A stretch of 64,000 nucleotides of DNA from Coprinellus micaceus (lineage: Eukaryota > Basidiomycota > Agaricomycetes > Agaricales > Psathyrellaceae), in assembly GCA_951394405.1 (NCBI GenBank), contig OX596339.1:744001-808000 (forward strand), written 5' to 3'. Both the position numbers and the translations under genes were made by a program. Below the pieces are notes generated by a model. The model saw nothing but the letters and a program-made list of their open reading frames with translations, did not search any database and was not told the origin of the DNA. Each line of letters starts with the position of its first letter. Position 1 is the stretch's first letter. Positions 1-12,598 of the stretch are shown piece by piece.

Positions 1-176
1 TTCCTCGACGCGCGCATAGGCTAAAGAATAGGAAAGGTGTATTCAGTGGTGACGGACGCCGCTCAATCATTGCTTTAACTCACTTGTGGACCCGAGACTG
101 GCTTCAGTCCAATTGGTAACGCTCAAGAATGATAGTCGTTCGAGTTCCTTACGGACTCACTCGATCTGTCGGTTGC

Positions 177-3130
177 CTAAGCGGGAGGAATATCAGGATT
201 CCGGGCAGATGACGGAGAAATGCGGTAGAGCTCACCGGCGATGCGGTAGCCTTTGTCGATAAGAGCAGCAAGTTCCGGACCACACTGGAGTGCCTCTGTT
301 GAAAGGGAGATATCAGGGAGCAATCTACCAGGACGAGTGGGGTGAGACACTCACGTGCCATACTCCGGCCATCGACCGCTTGTAATTTCCTAACTTCCTC
401 CATGAAGTCGTTCGCTGTATAGTTGGGTACAGGGCTGGCGCGGATCTGAGATTCGCCAAGGCGGAACCTGGTGGGGTCAATGGCGACATAGAGGCTGGGA
501 GCGTTAGTAATTCGACGTGTGGGACGCGTCGCCATGTCTGCCTTCCAGAAATTATACCCGGAAACCCAGGCGATGTCGTCCCGCGCGAGGTGAGCATGCG
601 GGGCGTTCCATAGCTCGTGGATAAGGCGACCAGTGCAGGCTACCTTGATGCCATAAAGGACCATCATTTCTGCATCCCTGGCAATTGCTTGGGCGGTGAG
701 CCCATCGGCACCCATCTGCTCGAGGGAGGCCAGCACCACGGAGATCTGTACGTAGAGTGTGATTAGCTCGTGTGGGAGGTGGGAGAATATCAAAGAGCTC
801 ACCACACCGCTGGAAACATTCGTAAGCGAGATCCACGAGGGGAAGCGCAGAGCGGGCAGGCCTGTGACAGGAGCATAGCGAATGAGGGGGTTCCGCTGTT
901 GTACAAACATATGAACCGCAATGGTTGCGCCGTTATTCGAAAGCCAGTCGACATTGAAATTCGAAATGTACGCCAGAGAGAGATGACGGAAGTAACGAAA
1001 TAGGAACTGGCTTGACCCGGGGTGGTTTTCGACGAGACCCCTGATGATCACGAGGTCGATGCTTGCTTGCGGCTATCGAAATAAATAAAAACGATCAACG
1101 TGGGCGATTGGAACGGGCAACTGCCTTGACGTACGTGGTGCAGAAACAGTTCAAATTCCTGGTAGTTCTGATATCGATCATATATGGCACGGTTCCACGC
1201 AAACCAGTGAAGGTAGCCTCCACTAGCAGCGTACTCCAGGATTGCTCTCATCACCTCGCCGGAGATTCCGTACTGTTCGGAGAACTCGGGAAATATACGG
1301 GGGTTGCGTAGGACGTGAACGATCGTGAATTGACAGATGGCGATAAACCAGGACATGAAGAAATCCTGTAACTTTGGGAGTACGGGTCAGAATGGGGCTC
1401 TGATAGGCGTCCCAAGACATGGGCTCACCTTGGTGGAGGCTGGGGTGACACAACGAGTTTCATAGTGCGCTACCTGGCCCGGGGAGTCGCGGAAAACTAT
1501 GATAAGGGGCGCTGCTCAGTAAGAAGAAGAGATAGTGAATGAGTAGGTACTCACGATATCGCCAGCCGCCCCGGCATCCTTCCAATGTTGAGGAGGCCAG
1601 GCTGAACTGGGCGATGATGCAAATGAGGATTGTTACTTCCATCGAATTGAAGAAGGGGACGAGGTGTGCGGGGACGTCGTCCGGTGTAATTCCAGATCCG
1701 CTGAGAATGTCATGAGCGAGTATAATTGTACCCCACTTGACCAACACGTTAACGGCATAATCCTGCAAAATGGGACGGCGACTGTCTGCATCGTACTTGT
1801 CGGATTTGAAGACTTCAATAGCGAAAGCGCGGGTTTGGTGGAGGTCGCCATGGACGACACCGGGCGGCAGGAACGAAGACACGTTGATAGGCGGGCGATC
1901 AGCAGCTGGAACTGTTCCGCTTGAAGGTGTGGCGGGAGGGGCAGGGGCTGCTGGAGTTGAGGGCACGAGGGAAGGCTGTCCTGGAACAGGGAGCGATGCC
2001 GGAAGAACAGAGTCCCCCTGAGCGGAGGAACCCGTGTCGGGAGTAGCACCTGGGGTGTTGGTCGAGGTTCCGGGAATGTCAGGAGATACCGATGGATGGG
2101 AGAGGTGGGTCGAACCGCCGAGAGGTACAAAGCGCATAAGGTCGGCTACCGAGGGAATTTTGGTCTCATCGAACTCGCCGTAAAAGTCGATGTCCATAGC
2201 TGAGGGCTACAGCATGGATGTCAGTGTCGTAGATAGTCAGGGGGAATATGGTGTCATACCTGAATACCAAGATTGACGCTCCCCTCGTTTGACCTAGCTC
2301 CAACCGTGAGAAGCCTTTGGTTTTGTATATCGAGAGACAGAGTAAGTGAGGGGCCACGTTGATGGGAGGATTGGAAACCAGTTCCTTGAGAAGCCGGGGC
2401 CCCTGAGAGCGAAGTGAAGGAAGTGTTCGTATGCGAGAATGAGGGGATGACATATGGGAGGGATCCTGTTGCATCAGCGAGTCCAACTTGGGCCACAGCC
2501 GGGTGGGACATGTCGCCGAGGCCAGTGGACAAGCTCTGCACAATCAAGTAAACATGACCGATCAGTCTCGTATGCAGGACGCGTAGCAACTGAAGAGCTC
2601 ACCGTGGAAGGAGTCGGAGACGAGACGTTACGAGTAGGAGAGGTGGACCACAAGGGCCAATCAAAGACCTGATTCATGAAGATGCTGGAGTACTCATTCG
2701 TGGATCCGGTGTCAGAACCGGCATAAGACGCCTAGAGAAGGTGTAAAGTGGAGGGTCGCCTGAGTAATTTGAAACATGGAACAAATTACGAACTTACCGC
2801 CGAATAACTGCCACCTTGTTGGAATAAACCAGAGTCAACAGAGTCCCCGGCAAGAGCCATCGGTGATGAGTCGAATATCGGGGGAGAATTGCTGGAGGCG
2901 AAGCTAAGTAAGGGGTTCCACTCATCGCGCGCGTTCTGGGTGGCGGTGGGCGTTGTTGTGCCTAGGTACGGGTCGTCGGCGGTATCAACCGTCTGGTTGC
3001 TGGGCGAAGACCAGTCCATGCTGAAGCCGGTATCATCCACACCGCCCTGGGCGGGAGCATGCGATGCCAACGTAGAGGGGTATGTAAACTGAGACAGGCG
3101 CTGGGCCTCGGGCGCTGGATCTGGATCCAT
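177..3130 (-). CDS. nine-exon hypothetical protein, 827 aa
   Basis: I resolve nine exons on the minus strand: 3130-2798, 2731-2603, 2535-2260, 2206-1555, 1511-1429, 1365-1135, 1072-803, 745-355 and 295-177. All junctions are GT-AG and the phases close to exactly 828 codons, which strongly supports the model. The start (MDPDPAPEAQ) is the first ATG of a continuous exon. Residues 1 to about 300 are Ser/Pro/Thr-rich and look disordered. The C-terminal 500 residues look folded, with hydrophobic helices (TILICIIAQFSLASS, FFMSWFIAICQFTIVHVL) and many aromatic residues. I do not recognise a family. The hydrophobic stretches are short and contain polar residues, so I do not call it a membrane protein. 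It could be a basidiomycete-restricted protein with a regulatory N-terminus. The gene structure is firm; the function is unknown. Confidence 0.8.
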
Positions 3131-4130
3131 GCCGGAAGGTGGATGGGAATGAAGGCCGCTCTGTTTGAAAATATGGCGATGGAAGAATCCTTTATATATT
3201 TCGAGAGTCTGCAGTAAGTAAGTTGAGCAGGTGATTGTAGAAGATCGATGGATGAAGGGGATGAAAGGGAAGGTAGTCACAAAAGCATTTTTGGACTAGG
3301 GCATCGGCCCTTCACAGCTGCTCGCGCTCATGCTAGGCGGTTTAGACGGTGCTTTGTCGCGTGATGTCAGCATTCTGGCACGAGTTTCATTTGTGGCGTC
3401 TTCATAGAAGGTGTTCTCTGGTCAGTGAATAAGGAGAGGAGGCCCCTCTGGATGCGTAGTAGGTGAGAGGTTGTCTCGCCAAACGAAGATGGTGCCGTTA
3501 TGTGGTAAGTGGAGGGAACGAGGAAGGCCTTCCGAATGTTCAGTAGGTGGAATGGTTTCTCGCCGAATGAAGGCGAAGACGTACTCTGGTCAGTGGATAA
3601 GGAGAGGAGGTCCCTCTGGATGAGTGGTAGGTGAGAGTTGCCTCGCCGAATGAGGATGATATACGTACCAGAGGGCATGTAACGGTCAATCCAATCGAAA
3701 CCAAGGCGGATACACTTGACCGAGATGAAACTAGTTGACGGCAGAGGAAGGCCAGAACTGGAGATAGGTGTTGGAGTACAGTCGAGGTTCGGGGGTCGAG
3801 CGGGTTTAGTACATGGCAAAACATGTCTGCCGCTCACAGTGGTGTCATCTTCGCTGTCTGGCCGTACACCGGGTTCGTGGCTCGACGTATCTATCACCGA
3901 TGGAGAAATGTGGATAGGTTGGATGGGCGATTACCACACTACCCGATGAGGGTTAGGGTTATGAGATCAGAGATGGTGGTCATTGGGAGTTGAGTTCAAT
4001 AAAGCCTCCGTGGCCGGGTCAATCGCCGTTTGCCATCACTTCTCCCTCTTCCTCTCCCCCTACCACGACATCTCACGACCCAAGGTTCTGTCGTCGCCCA
4101 CCCTCTTTTCGCCCACCCATTCTTTTCGCA
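3131..4130. other. intergenic stretch with a possible minus-strand ORF and a repeat pair
   Basis: No gene could be resolved here. A 176-codon open frame lies on the minus strand at 3897-3367, but much of it overlaps an imperfect repeat pair and it shows no family features. The last part (3990-4130) is pyrimidine-rich, as expected for the 5' UTR or promoter of the plus-strand gene at 4131. The stretch also holds the 5' flank of the minus-strand gene that starts at 3130, so it may carry two divergent promoters. Confidence 0.4.
3413..3660. repeat. imperfect direct repeat pair of about 75-80 bp
   Basis: Positions about 3413-3490 and 3585-3660 share a unit that begins TCTGGTCAGTG and contains AAGGAGAGGAGG and CCCTCTGGATG. 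They differ at scattered positions and small indels. The spacer of about 95 bp contains a weaker echo of the motif. This looks like a local tandem duplication, not a transposon, because I see no inverted ends. Confidence 0.7.
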
Positions 4131-4840
4131 ATGGCCCTAGCCGCTCACTCCACGGACTCTGACCTAATGAACGTGCACCACCACCGCAGGCGGTCCACGG
4201 AAGACGAATTATCAACCGTTGCCTGCGACGACCTGGCGCAGAACCTTGAACCCTTGGCTCTCAATGAGGCTGGAAATCCTAATAAATCCAGCTCCCCCCC
4301 TCGAGCTAGTTCCGCTTCAGCTACGGCTGCAGAGTCCCTTCGCCGGAACACGGCAATCTTCCTCGTTCAGGGACACGATCCCCGGGTGAGCAACTGTCAC
4401 TTAGTTCTGTGTATTCGTGCAATCAGTTAACTATTCACCCGCAGTACACCATCAAAGAACTGGAGGAGCTCTATATGAGCATCAGACAGCGAGAGGTCTC
4501 TATTGCGATGGAGAAGCACGAGGAGGAACTTGGGAAATTCCTCATTCACTGCATGCGCATCATGGGCGTAATGACTCTCCTTCGCGAGGAGTGTGCGCAA
4601 ATCTCGCACAGGCAGTACATCCTGTCGAATGGATCCTCGCAGGACCGACCATTCGAGTATCAACGGGCGATGAAGGCTCGTCTGGCCCAGTTTCCGTATG
4701 ATTATCGCCGCAGTCATCAACCTCCTGTCTCTTCGCTCAGCCGTAAACTCCGTAGTATTGGAAACTGTTTTTTCGCCAAACCTACGCTTTTATCTTTATC
4801 TTTCAATAAGTTTTGGAATGGTATATGGTCTCGTAAATGA
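4131..4840 (+). CDS. hypothetical protein, 216 aa, two exons
   Basis: Exon 1 is 4131-4385 and exon 2 is 4445-4840, separated by a 59-bp intron (GTGAGC...CCGCAG); the frame closes at 217 codons. The start is the ATG after a pyrimidine-rich leader. The N-terminal half (about 85 residues) is Ser/Ala-rich with an acidic-basic patch and looks disordered. Exon 2 encodes a helical segment rich in Glu, Lys and Met (KELEELYMSIRQREVSIAME), then a basic tail ending WSRK. There is no signal peptide or membrane segment, and I recognise no family. The C-terminal 40 residues differ in character and could instead be 3' UTR if a further intron was missed. Confidence 0.6.
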
Positions 4841-5113
4841 TTCTCTCAAATGTTGTAACTCTAATCTCTACCTCACTTCTGTATGGTCGCAATATCGAGC
4901 TCGAGTTCTGAGAGGCTGCTTTGTATTATGTCCCGATTTTCGTTCAGTACCTATTTATTATTTACCCATAATACCACCAGGCCTTTCTTTGTTGGGGTTG
5001 CTCGAATGCGTGAACGTTTGAACGATAGGACCAGAAACGAATCTCGATATTAAATCTAAAGCTATAAAGTAGGAATTTTGAGTGGGGATCTGTAGGGTGG
5101 AGCAGCCTGAAAG

Positions 5114-6432
5114 CTAATCTATAAGGGTGTCCTCGTCATCGTGTGCACCAAGGGGGCATATGTGTCTATCAAACCTTTCCATATACATCCTCCGGCAAGT
5201 GTCGCAGACAACGAAAATGTTCTTCACGTCAGTGATTGTCAAGCCGCGGCAGCCGACCTTCAACAGTTCCTTGGTCAAGGAAAAATCCTCGCTATCGACT
5301 TCAATGACGGTTCCGTGGCAGCTGTGCATCCTCATCCACTCGCTGAAGATATAGTGAAGGCATTGTGTGCAGCGCTTGAGGATTCTCCCGTACTGGGCGA
5401 TGGTGATGCCGACACAGAGCATTGAGCCCAGTGTGAAGAGCAGCTTCGTATGAGTTGGACACTTCAAGTTTGGATTATATCCCTTCACCCCTGCTTCGTT
5501 CAGAAAGGCGTCGTCCAGGGGCAACCCTGACAGAACGGCGGTGGTAAGCATTGGCCCACGGCTACTAGAGGCACGACGATGGACCTACCGATGGCCCGCG
5601 CTTGCTCTTGGATCCGCTGAACAACAGCTTCGCGGTTCCGTATCCTTAGGTTGTACGGTGAATACCGCCGGTGACCTAACTCTGCTGGGGCGGCGTGATA
5701 GCCAGCCAGAGGCGTTTCTTCGGGCCCACCAACGGGGAGAGTAGGGAGAGCCTGAGCAGGCGAGTCGCCGTTTGAGTGGATGACTTCGGTGATGGGCGTT
5801 TCGAGCATCGCCAGGTTCGGAGTTGAATATTCTTGCTTTACGGAGTGCTTAGAATCGGTGCGAGTATGGTCGACTACCAGATCCAGTGAGCAAATGAACA
5901 TATTCCTTTAGCAAGAGGGTAAGAGCACTGTACCTTCACTTTCGAGCAACTTCGGACTGCTCGGCATACAAGACGAGGGACAGCAACGAGCGTTGTGGGT
6001 GCCTAGGGCGATTTGCGGGGCTGTGGAATGTTCGCCGAGGGATCTGGTGTGTTTGGATGTGCTCTCCCTAGCCTGAGTGGGGCCCTGCTCAGGCACATCA
6101 CCATGAGAAGGCGCGAGCCTCGGGACGATCAGTCGGTTGGGGAAGCCTAGAGGGAATTGGTCATCTTCAAGATCCTGAGGCGAGAGAACTCGATGTGAAG
6201 ACTACGGAATATACTTACCTCGCTGTGGAAGCAGAGGTGTGGGTGTTCCGTCGTGTCCCGTCATACAGGCGTGCAAGGCAGAATATGGGCGAAGAGTGAA
6301 CCTGGCTAATCCACGGCGATAGGTGATGTCCCCCACCGGAGAGACGGTGCCGTACTGTAAACTTCCGCGTCTATCGACTCGATGGTCAGTCATTTGTGGT
6401 GTTGTAGGCTGGAAGGGATTCGGGGAAGACAT
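5114..6432 (-). CDS. hypothetical Cys-motif protein, 380 aa, four exons
   Basis: Exons on the minus strand are 6432-6219, 6164-5934, 5873-5589 and 5526-5114, separated by introns of 54, 60 and 62 bp. Phases close to exactly 381 codons. The start MSSPNPFQPT is the only in-frame ATG upstream of the first donor. The N-terminal 240 residues are Pro/Ser-rich and probably disordered. The last exon encodes a compact domain with a hydrophobic stretch (LLFTLGSMLCVGITIAQYG) and Cys/His pairs (RCTQC, HSCHG, VCDTC, RHICPLG) spaced like a small zinc-binding fold. The protein ends in an acidic tail (DDEDTLID). I recognise no named family. The gene runs opposite to the 4131 gene, so the two converge. Confidence 0.75.
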
Positions 6433-7061
6433 CTATATGTAGACAGTCGGAGGATCGAGCGAACTTAGTCGAGATGTAAGAGATGGAGTGGTCAGAAGAT
6501 GGGGTGGTGATTAGATACTGTTGAGCTGGAGTGATAGGAAGGAGAGAGGTTGAAGAGATGTTGTCGAAAGTGTCCTGTTCTGCATTATATGCAAAATCCA
6601 CCAGTGATAAGCGAACCCTATGTGCGCATCATTATCAGACACGTCAAGCTGAGAGCCTTGCGATCACCGATTCGTTGCCCTGTCCTGGCACAGACCCAGC
6701 GTCAAGCCGGAGCGGCACGCGGCAGAACGCTGTAAGGTTGGGAGAAGTGCGGTCACTGTGGTGGTTCGGGCTGAGTGCCGTGCAGCGCGCGCTTGCTTGA
6801 TGCACGGGAAGATCTTGATCGCATGATGCGCCTTCCCAGGGTACATCGATCACAAAGTCGGGCTTGAAGCTTGAGCCCTAACTTACCCCGCAACCTCACT
6901 CTGTCTCGGGTACCCGAATGGCTGGAACATGTAACACGGCAGCAGGTCGTGTGAGTATGTGGCCCACCCCCGAAGACTCTTAAATGCCCGCGATTGAAGA
7001 AGTTCGCTCCCTCGACCTAGAGTGATCTCCCCCGCCATTCCACTAGCCACCCACTTCATCC
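6433..7061. other. divergent intergenic region
   Basis: This stretch separates the minus-strand gene starting at 6432 from the plus-strand gene starting at 7062, so it should hold both promoters. I see no convincing ORF, repeat or transposon ends. The last 60 bases before 7062 are C-rich, in keeping with a short fungal 5' UTR. Confidence 0.4.
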
Positions 7062-7983
7062 ATGAGTGCGAACACTCCTCTGGACCCGGACAAGCCTCGT
7101 GTTACTGCCACTGGCAGAAAACCACCGGTGTGCCAATATTGTGGTCGGCCGCGACTCAATCACCCTCCGAGGTGCCCTTTCGCTCCCAGTCTTACCACAA
7201 CAAGACTCGTTACCATTCATGAAGCAGGCCCAGCGTTATCGACTCCAGCACCAGTTGCTGGCCACTCTCAGCTCTCTACCTATCTACTCCCGACCCCCCG
7301 GTCCGTTTCTGCGGCTCATCGTGGCGTGGACTACGATCACTTGAACATTGGGTTCGCATTGGGAGGTGCTCTCCCCTCCGGGCACAGCACAGGTGTTTCT
7401 TCGGCGGCGGTGAGACCTTAAACTAAAATTACCGGTCTGCCTCTATTACTTATGGATTCTTTGAATATGAAAGGCTTTCACCGCTACTCAAGGTGCAGGA
7501 GAAGGCTTTCAGGAACACGGGCAGCTCTCCTATCGACCCGGCCGCCAAGACGGGAACTTGGATCCCCAGCTTACAGCAGCCCCTCCTCTCTCAACCCCCG
7601 TGCAGACGAACCAACAGCGTCCAGTCACACAGACACGCCCTCAAACCGAAACCAATGCTCCCAGTGATCAGGACGCGGCCACAGTCAGGCCTACCTCCAG
7701 CAACAATGGTATCTCGAATCTCCAAGCCTTCCTCGACGCTGCTTCCACCCAGCTCTCCCGTCTCCAGGCTTCCAACGCCAATGAATGGGCTCTGGTCATA
7801 TCCGGAAGGGCGGGCCAGTTGAACGTTCAAGTCATTGATGGAGACATGGAAAGATTGGATGGGCATTCTCGCGTGCGAGCTCCCCGCCGTGGGCTATTCT
7901 TTGCGCTTGGCTTCGGGCTGGGCCTAATTTTGACCATAAGCCTTCTCTGTATCCTTGTCATGCGCTCTAATCGCCATGATTGA
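7062..7983 (+). CDS. tail-anchored CxxC protein, about 272 aa, two exons
   Basis: Exon 1 (7062-7409) starts at MSANTPLDPD and encodes an early metal-binding-like knuckle CQYCGRPRLNHPPRCPF (three Cys, one His). The intron starts at GTGAGA (7410). The acceptor is either 7512 (CTTTCAG) or 7524 (GGGCAG), both in frame; I favour 7512. Exon 2 ends at 7983. The middle is Pro/Thr/Gln-rich and disordered, followed by a helical segment (ISNLQAFLDAASTQLSRLQ). A single hydrophobic helix (GLFFALGFGLGLILTISLL) ends the protein with a short basic tail, which is typical of tail-anchored proteins facing the cytosol. No known family was recognised. Location in a membrane is inferred from the C-terminal helix alone. 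Confidence 0.7.
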
Positions 7984-8551
7984 TGTTCCTCTGTAATATA
8001 TACCTATGTACACACGCTTTACTTGTAAATGATATGTTGCGTGATATGCCCTTCGTCTGCGCCCAATTGATTGTGTGTGTGTCGAACCTAGCGAATTGGC
8101 CCCCCTGGGCAAGGTCGGAAAACATAAGTGTTATGTATCGCAGGTGCCCGCCTCTGTGCTTTCAGCGTCTGCGGTGCCTATTTCCCGGATGAGAAAGTTC
8201 AAACTTTGATCCCCCAACCCGCTGAGGCTGCAGCGAGATAGTACTCTGACGGGCGCTAAAACGGGCAATAGCGCATCGGCTTTGATGCGGGCCCGAGCCG
8301 AGAGCGAACTTTGATCGAAGTACGTCATACTCAATATTCGCATATATAGTCGATCGTCCCTCCTTTCGTACCTTCACCGTCGACCCTCCCACCCCAGCTT
8401 CCTCGCACTGAGTCCTCCCCCTTTCCTCACTGTGTGAGCCCACAATTAACGACGTCACTCGTCGCAACACCCCTGCCCTCCGCGTTCACCTCTCGCACTG
8501 CTCCCTCTCGCTCGCCTTCCTATACCTCTTCCTCCTCGAGTCGAGCCATCA
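7984..8551. other. intergenic region, 3' end of one gene and promoter of the next
   Basis: No coding region was identified. The last 200 bases (8345-8551) are strongly pyrimidine-rich (CCTCC and CTTCC runs), typical of basidiomycete core promoters and 5' UTRs, and lead into the ATG at 8552. I see no repeats or transposon ends. Confidence 0.4.
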
Positions 8552-9994
8552 ATGACCTCGGACAATGAACAAAACAAGCCCCCTCCCCCGAAGCCTGCTC
8601 AGAAAGCGAAGAAGCGAGGATTAGCTCTGAATCCACTGGAGTTGGGTCCAAGGAAGCGGCCGTGAGTATCAGTTACCTAAACTCCATCCTCTTCTTTGCT
8701 GATAGAGGCTTCCCTTTAGAACGGTTGCCGACCCCTTGATTGGCCACGGACGTCATTTCGGAAGGACCATCTTCGCGTTCGCAAACGTGCAAGCCTTGTT
8801 GCTGGCCGGCCTTGCCATGGACGAGTCCCAACCCCCCGGAACCCAACAGTTCGTATATTAAGCCTTCGTCCCCATATCCTTCTATCTAAGCCCGATGCTG
8901 ACTACTGTACTAGGGAACGCCGGGAGGGGCGTGTATTTCGGCGCCTATTGAAGATAGTCCCGAACCTAGAAGAGCGTCTATTGGCCGAAGAGACTGATGG
9001 AGATGCAACCATCGAGATGGCTGCATTGGTACGTTCTATCTTATCAATATGAGAGCAACGTATATCTGATGGATGCTGGTAGCTCCAGAAAGGGGCATCG
9101 TCAGCTCGGTCCGACGACACAAAAAGCCTCAAGGGCGTTGTTATCGACTGGATCGCACCTGATGGGGAGCCGCTTCGCCCACCTATTGCCCGGAACTCGA
9201 AGCTTGGGCGCGGGTTCGGCCATGAGCGGACAGGATATCTCCTATGCCCGCCAGGCATAGACTGGTCAGATGTTGAGTGAGTTTTTGACACTTTTCATTT
9301 GCGACATCAATGTTGAGCCCACAACGATAGAATCAAATCGCAGTTGAAAAAAAAGGAGTTGCTGATCCCAGGAAACCATTGGCCGAGGTTTGTTTTCCTG
9401 AGCGAGAAATACGACTCCGAGGATCCATGGAGGGGCTTATTTCGTAGTCAGCTACTTGTTTCTGTGAGTTTGAACTTCTCTCGGCGCTTCCGCTCCCGTT
9501 TGACGTACCCCAAGGCCTACAAGCATGTATTTACCTCTCCCAGCTCCGTTGACGATGACCCGAAGGCGACTCGATCAGGGAACGCGCGAATCCATGGAAT
9601 GACAAGCGTGACACCGGCATCCATTGCCTACATCTCAACACAGGTGAGCGGCAACCACTTTTTCATTGGGTCTACGCATGCTCATATTGAGCCTACACCC
9701 GTTTCTCTCTAGGTTCGCTTTTCCCTCTCCTCCGCGAGCGTCTTTTGCAGAACGGACAAAGAAACTGACTCGGAGACGTTCTATACATCAGTTTTGGAAC
9801 TGTTGGAGGATCCAGAGGAGCAGGACGAGGTAAAGGAGCTTATGGCTTGGTGGAATCGACAGGTATTTCCCTCCTTTTCTAATGTTACGCGCATTGTTCC
9901 CGTCGAGAGCGCGCTGTCGAAGATCAAATCGAAGCGTGCTGCACTCAGGCTGAAAGTGCTCAATACGGCGACCGCGGTGGCACTCCCTGCATAA
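8552..9994 (+). CDS. DUF6698 family protein, 363 aa, seven exons
   Basis: Exons are 8552-8661, 8720-8848, 8914-9028, 9083-9276, 9331-9463, 9515-9643 and 9713-9994. All phases close, giving 364 codons. Exon 2 uses a GTTCGT donor, which is needed to keep the frame. The N-terminal 40 residues are Pro/Lys-rich. The body carries the pattern I know from the Agaricomycete DUF6698 family: HGRHFGRTIFAF, then DDTKSLKGVVIDWI, GFGHERTGYLLCPPGIDW, EDPWRGLFRSQLLVS, ATRSGNARIHGMTSVTPASI and a C-terminal EVKELMAWWNRQVFPSF. The order and spacing match a full-length member. Function is unknown; the family is expanded in mushrooms and often sits near transposons. The exon model is strong. The family name is from memory and would need a profile search to confirm. 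Confidence 0.85.
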
Positions 9995-11047
9995 TTCCAT
10001 ATCTATATCTTGTCTATACCTTACAATACTATTAATCGACAACTGTGACCATCACCTCCCTGCACTGCATTAAACATTAAATGTTCAACCGTGTAAAATG
10101 CCCTCTCGATTTCGTTTCCTATCAACGACACGCGGAGTGACGAGGTTGTGGCGGAGTTCCGAGCTTTGGGCATGACGACAGTAAATGATAGCATACAGAG
10201 CATCTGGTGTAGCTGACCTGTTAAGCCAAGATGGGTAGCCTCTCTCACACTTCGACTTTCAGGCCGACGGAGCCTATCTTTCCTCAACCGAGGAGGTTCG
10301 AAGTTCTTGGAACTTCGAACTAATCAGGAATTATGCCATGTGCGATGTGAGCACACAGGCGTGACTACCACTCTCGAGGTGTCCCATCCGGCCAACACCT
10401 GAGGATGGGTAACAAGCTTCGACTTACAGACCGACGTACCCTTTCCTGCTGAATCGAGGAGATCCAGAAGCCTTCGCCTTCCGAACGCTTTAGGAGCGAC
10501 GCCGTATCTGATGCGAATCTCCATTTAAGCTTAGGTGTTGCCTTCCCCGCATAGATTGCATGGCTGCCCTGCACCTGAAGCGTGGAGGCAAAACCTCAGA
10601 ATAGGATCCGATGCCCAAGCTGTGGACATCACAGCAAGTGCGCGACCACAGATCCTTGATCCCAACTCCATCAAGGAGTACATGTCCTGGTGTACCTGGT
10701 AGCGCTTATAAACAGCACACGGACTGAACAACCGTTGTCGGGGTGTGCGTCTTCACCGTTGCACGAAGGTTGACTGGATTGGGCAAGATCCAACGTATAT
10801 TACATTCTACAGTGCAGATTACGAATGTGTTCGGACCCACCATAAGTCATGGGATTCTCAGAGCACAACAGAGTTCAGGCCATTGTCAGAGTGCTTCAGC
10901 ACGGAGCCTGACACAAACCTGGTAGAAACGAACATAAATATAATTACAATGGACTTGGTGGGCTCCACAAACTGTAGCGTCCCTTAGCTCACATGACCAA
11001 GGGGCTTACAATAATTTGATACATTATTGCAATGGCCTGTGGGTGTA
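9995..11047. other. non-coding stretch upstream of the copia remnant
   Basis: No gene was resolved. Two imperfect direct copies of about 60 bp lie near 10232-10300 and 10406-10470; both run GGGTA...CTTCGACTT-CAG-CCGACG...CCTTTCCT...CGAGGAG. From about 10745 the base composition turns more AT-rich. A short open frame ending near 10987 might be the relic of another element, but it matches nothing I know. The copia reading frame opens only after a TAA near 11030, and no gag, protease or integrase motif lies in this stretch. Confidence 0.4.
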
Positions 11048-12598
11048 ATGTCATCCTGGGAGAGACCACGCATTATCGAAGGGTCACCAAATCCCTGATG
11101 TAGAAATGGCATTCTACATGGCACAGGACAAAGCACTAGGAGCGGCTACACGCCGTCCAGGAGATGCGCCTCGGACACACTGGGAAGCCTTTGCAGGACC
11201 AGATGGTGAACACTGGCAGACCGCAGCACAGGTTGAGATTGACGCCCTAACCACCAATGGCACTTGGGAACTAGTCGAACTACCAGAGGGACGAAAGGTC
11301 GTCGGATCACGATGGGTCTTCCTCATCAAACGAAAGGCAGATGGCACAATCGACCGCTACAAGGCTCGACTTGTAGCCAAGGGATACTCCCAAATGCCTG
11401 GAGTAGACTACGATCAGACATGGGCACCTGCATCTCGTCTCACATCAATCCGCGCGATCTTCGCCCAAGCCGCCATGGAAGGACACTTCATCGAGACCAT
11501 CGACGTCGACAATGCCTACCTCAACGGAACAATCGAGGAGCAATACGAAGTCTACATGGAGCAAGCGCCAGGGTTTGAGATCAAGAATCCAGACTCAAAG
11601 GGACGGAGATGGGTGTGCCGGCTAAAGAAAGGTTTATATGGCTTGAAACAGAGCGGACGACTATGGTACCAAAAGCTAGCATCAGAACTTGAAGCGATCG
11701 GATTCACCCAAATAAAGTCTGACCCAGCTATCTATGTCTGGGAGATGGATGGGACCCGCATTGTTGTACCAGTCTTCGTTGACGACATCACCATAACCTC
11801 GAAAAGCCAAGAAAAGATCCAATGGCTCAAGGACTCCCTTGCCAAGGTCTTCAAGATCAAGGATCTCGGACCCACCTCGTACCTGCTTGGAATCAAGGTT
11901 GACTACGACCGCGAGAACCGAGTCATGCGCCTATCCCAGACTCAATACATCCTCGACATGCTTGCGCGATTCAAGATGGAGGACTGCTACCCAGTAGGAA
12001 CTCCAATGGATCCAGGAAGTGGTGCTACCCTCACCAAGTACATTCCAAACAAGGCTGACGACGAGATAATGAAGAATGTCCCATACATGAATGCCATCGG
12101 CGCCCTGATATACCTTATGATTGCGACACGCCCTGACATCGCCTACGCTGTTGCCAAACTAGCCCAATACAACTCCAACCCCGGACCTATGCATTGGAAA
12201 GCAGTCAAGCACCTATTCCGTTACCTCAAGGGAACCAAAGATCTGAAGCTCACCTATCGTAACAACGGTAGCAAGATGTCTTCGGAACTCTTCCAAGCAT
12301 ACAGCGACGCAGATCATGCTGGGTGCCTTGACACGCGACGATCCACATCTGGGTTTGTCATTAAAATGGGATCAGGAGCAGTTAGTTGGTCGGCAAAGAA
12401 GCAATCGACGGTGGCAGACTCCTCAACAGAGGCAGAGTACGTCTCTGCGTCAAGCGCTGGAAGGGACATCATCTGGATGCGCACACTCCTAAAGGAACTT
12501 GGTCATGACGTCTCTACTCCCTCACCACTCATGGTTGACAACCAATCCGCACTCAAGGTTCTCCGGAACCCAGAACTCCACAGCCGAATGAAGCACAT

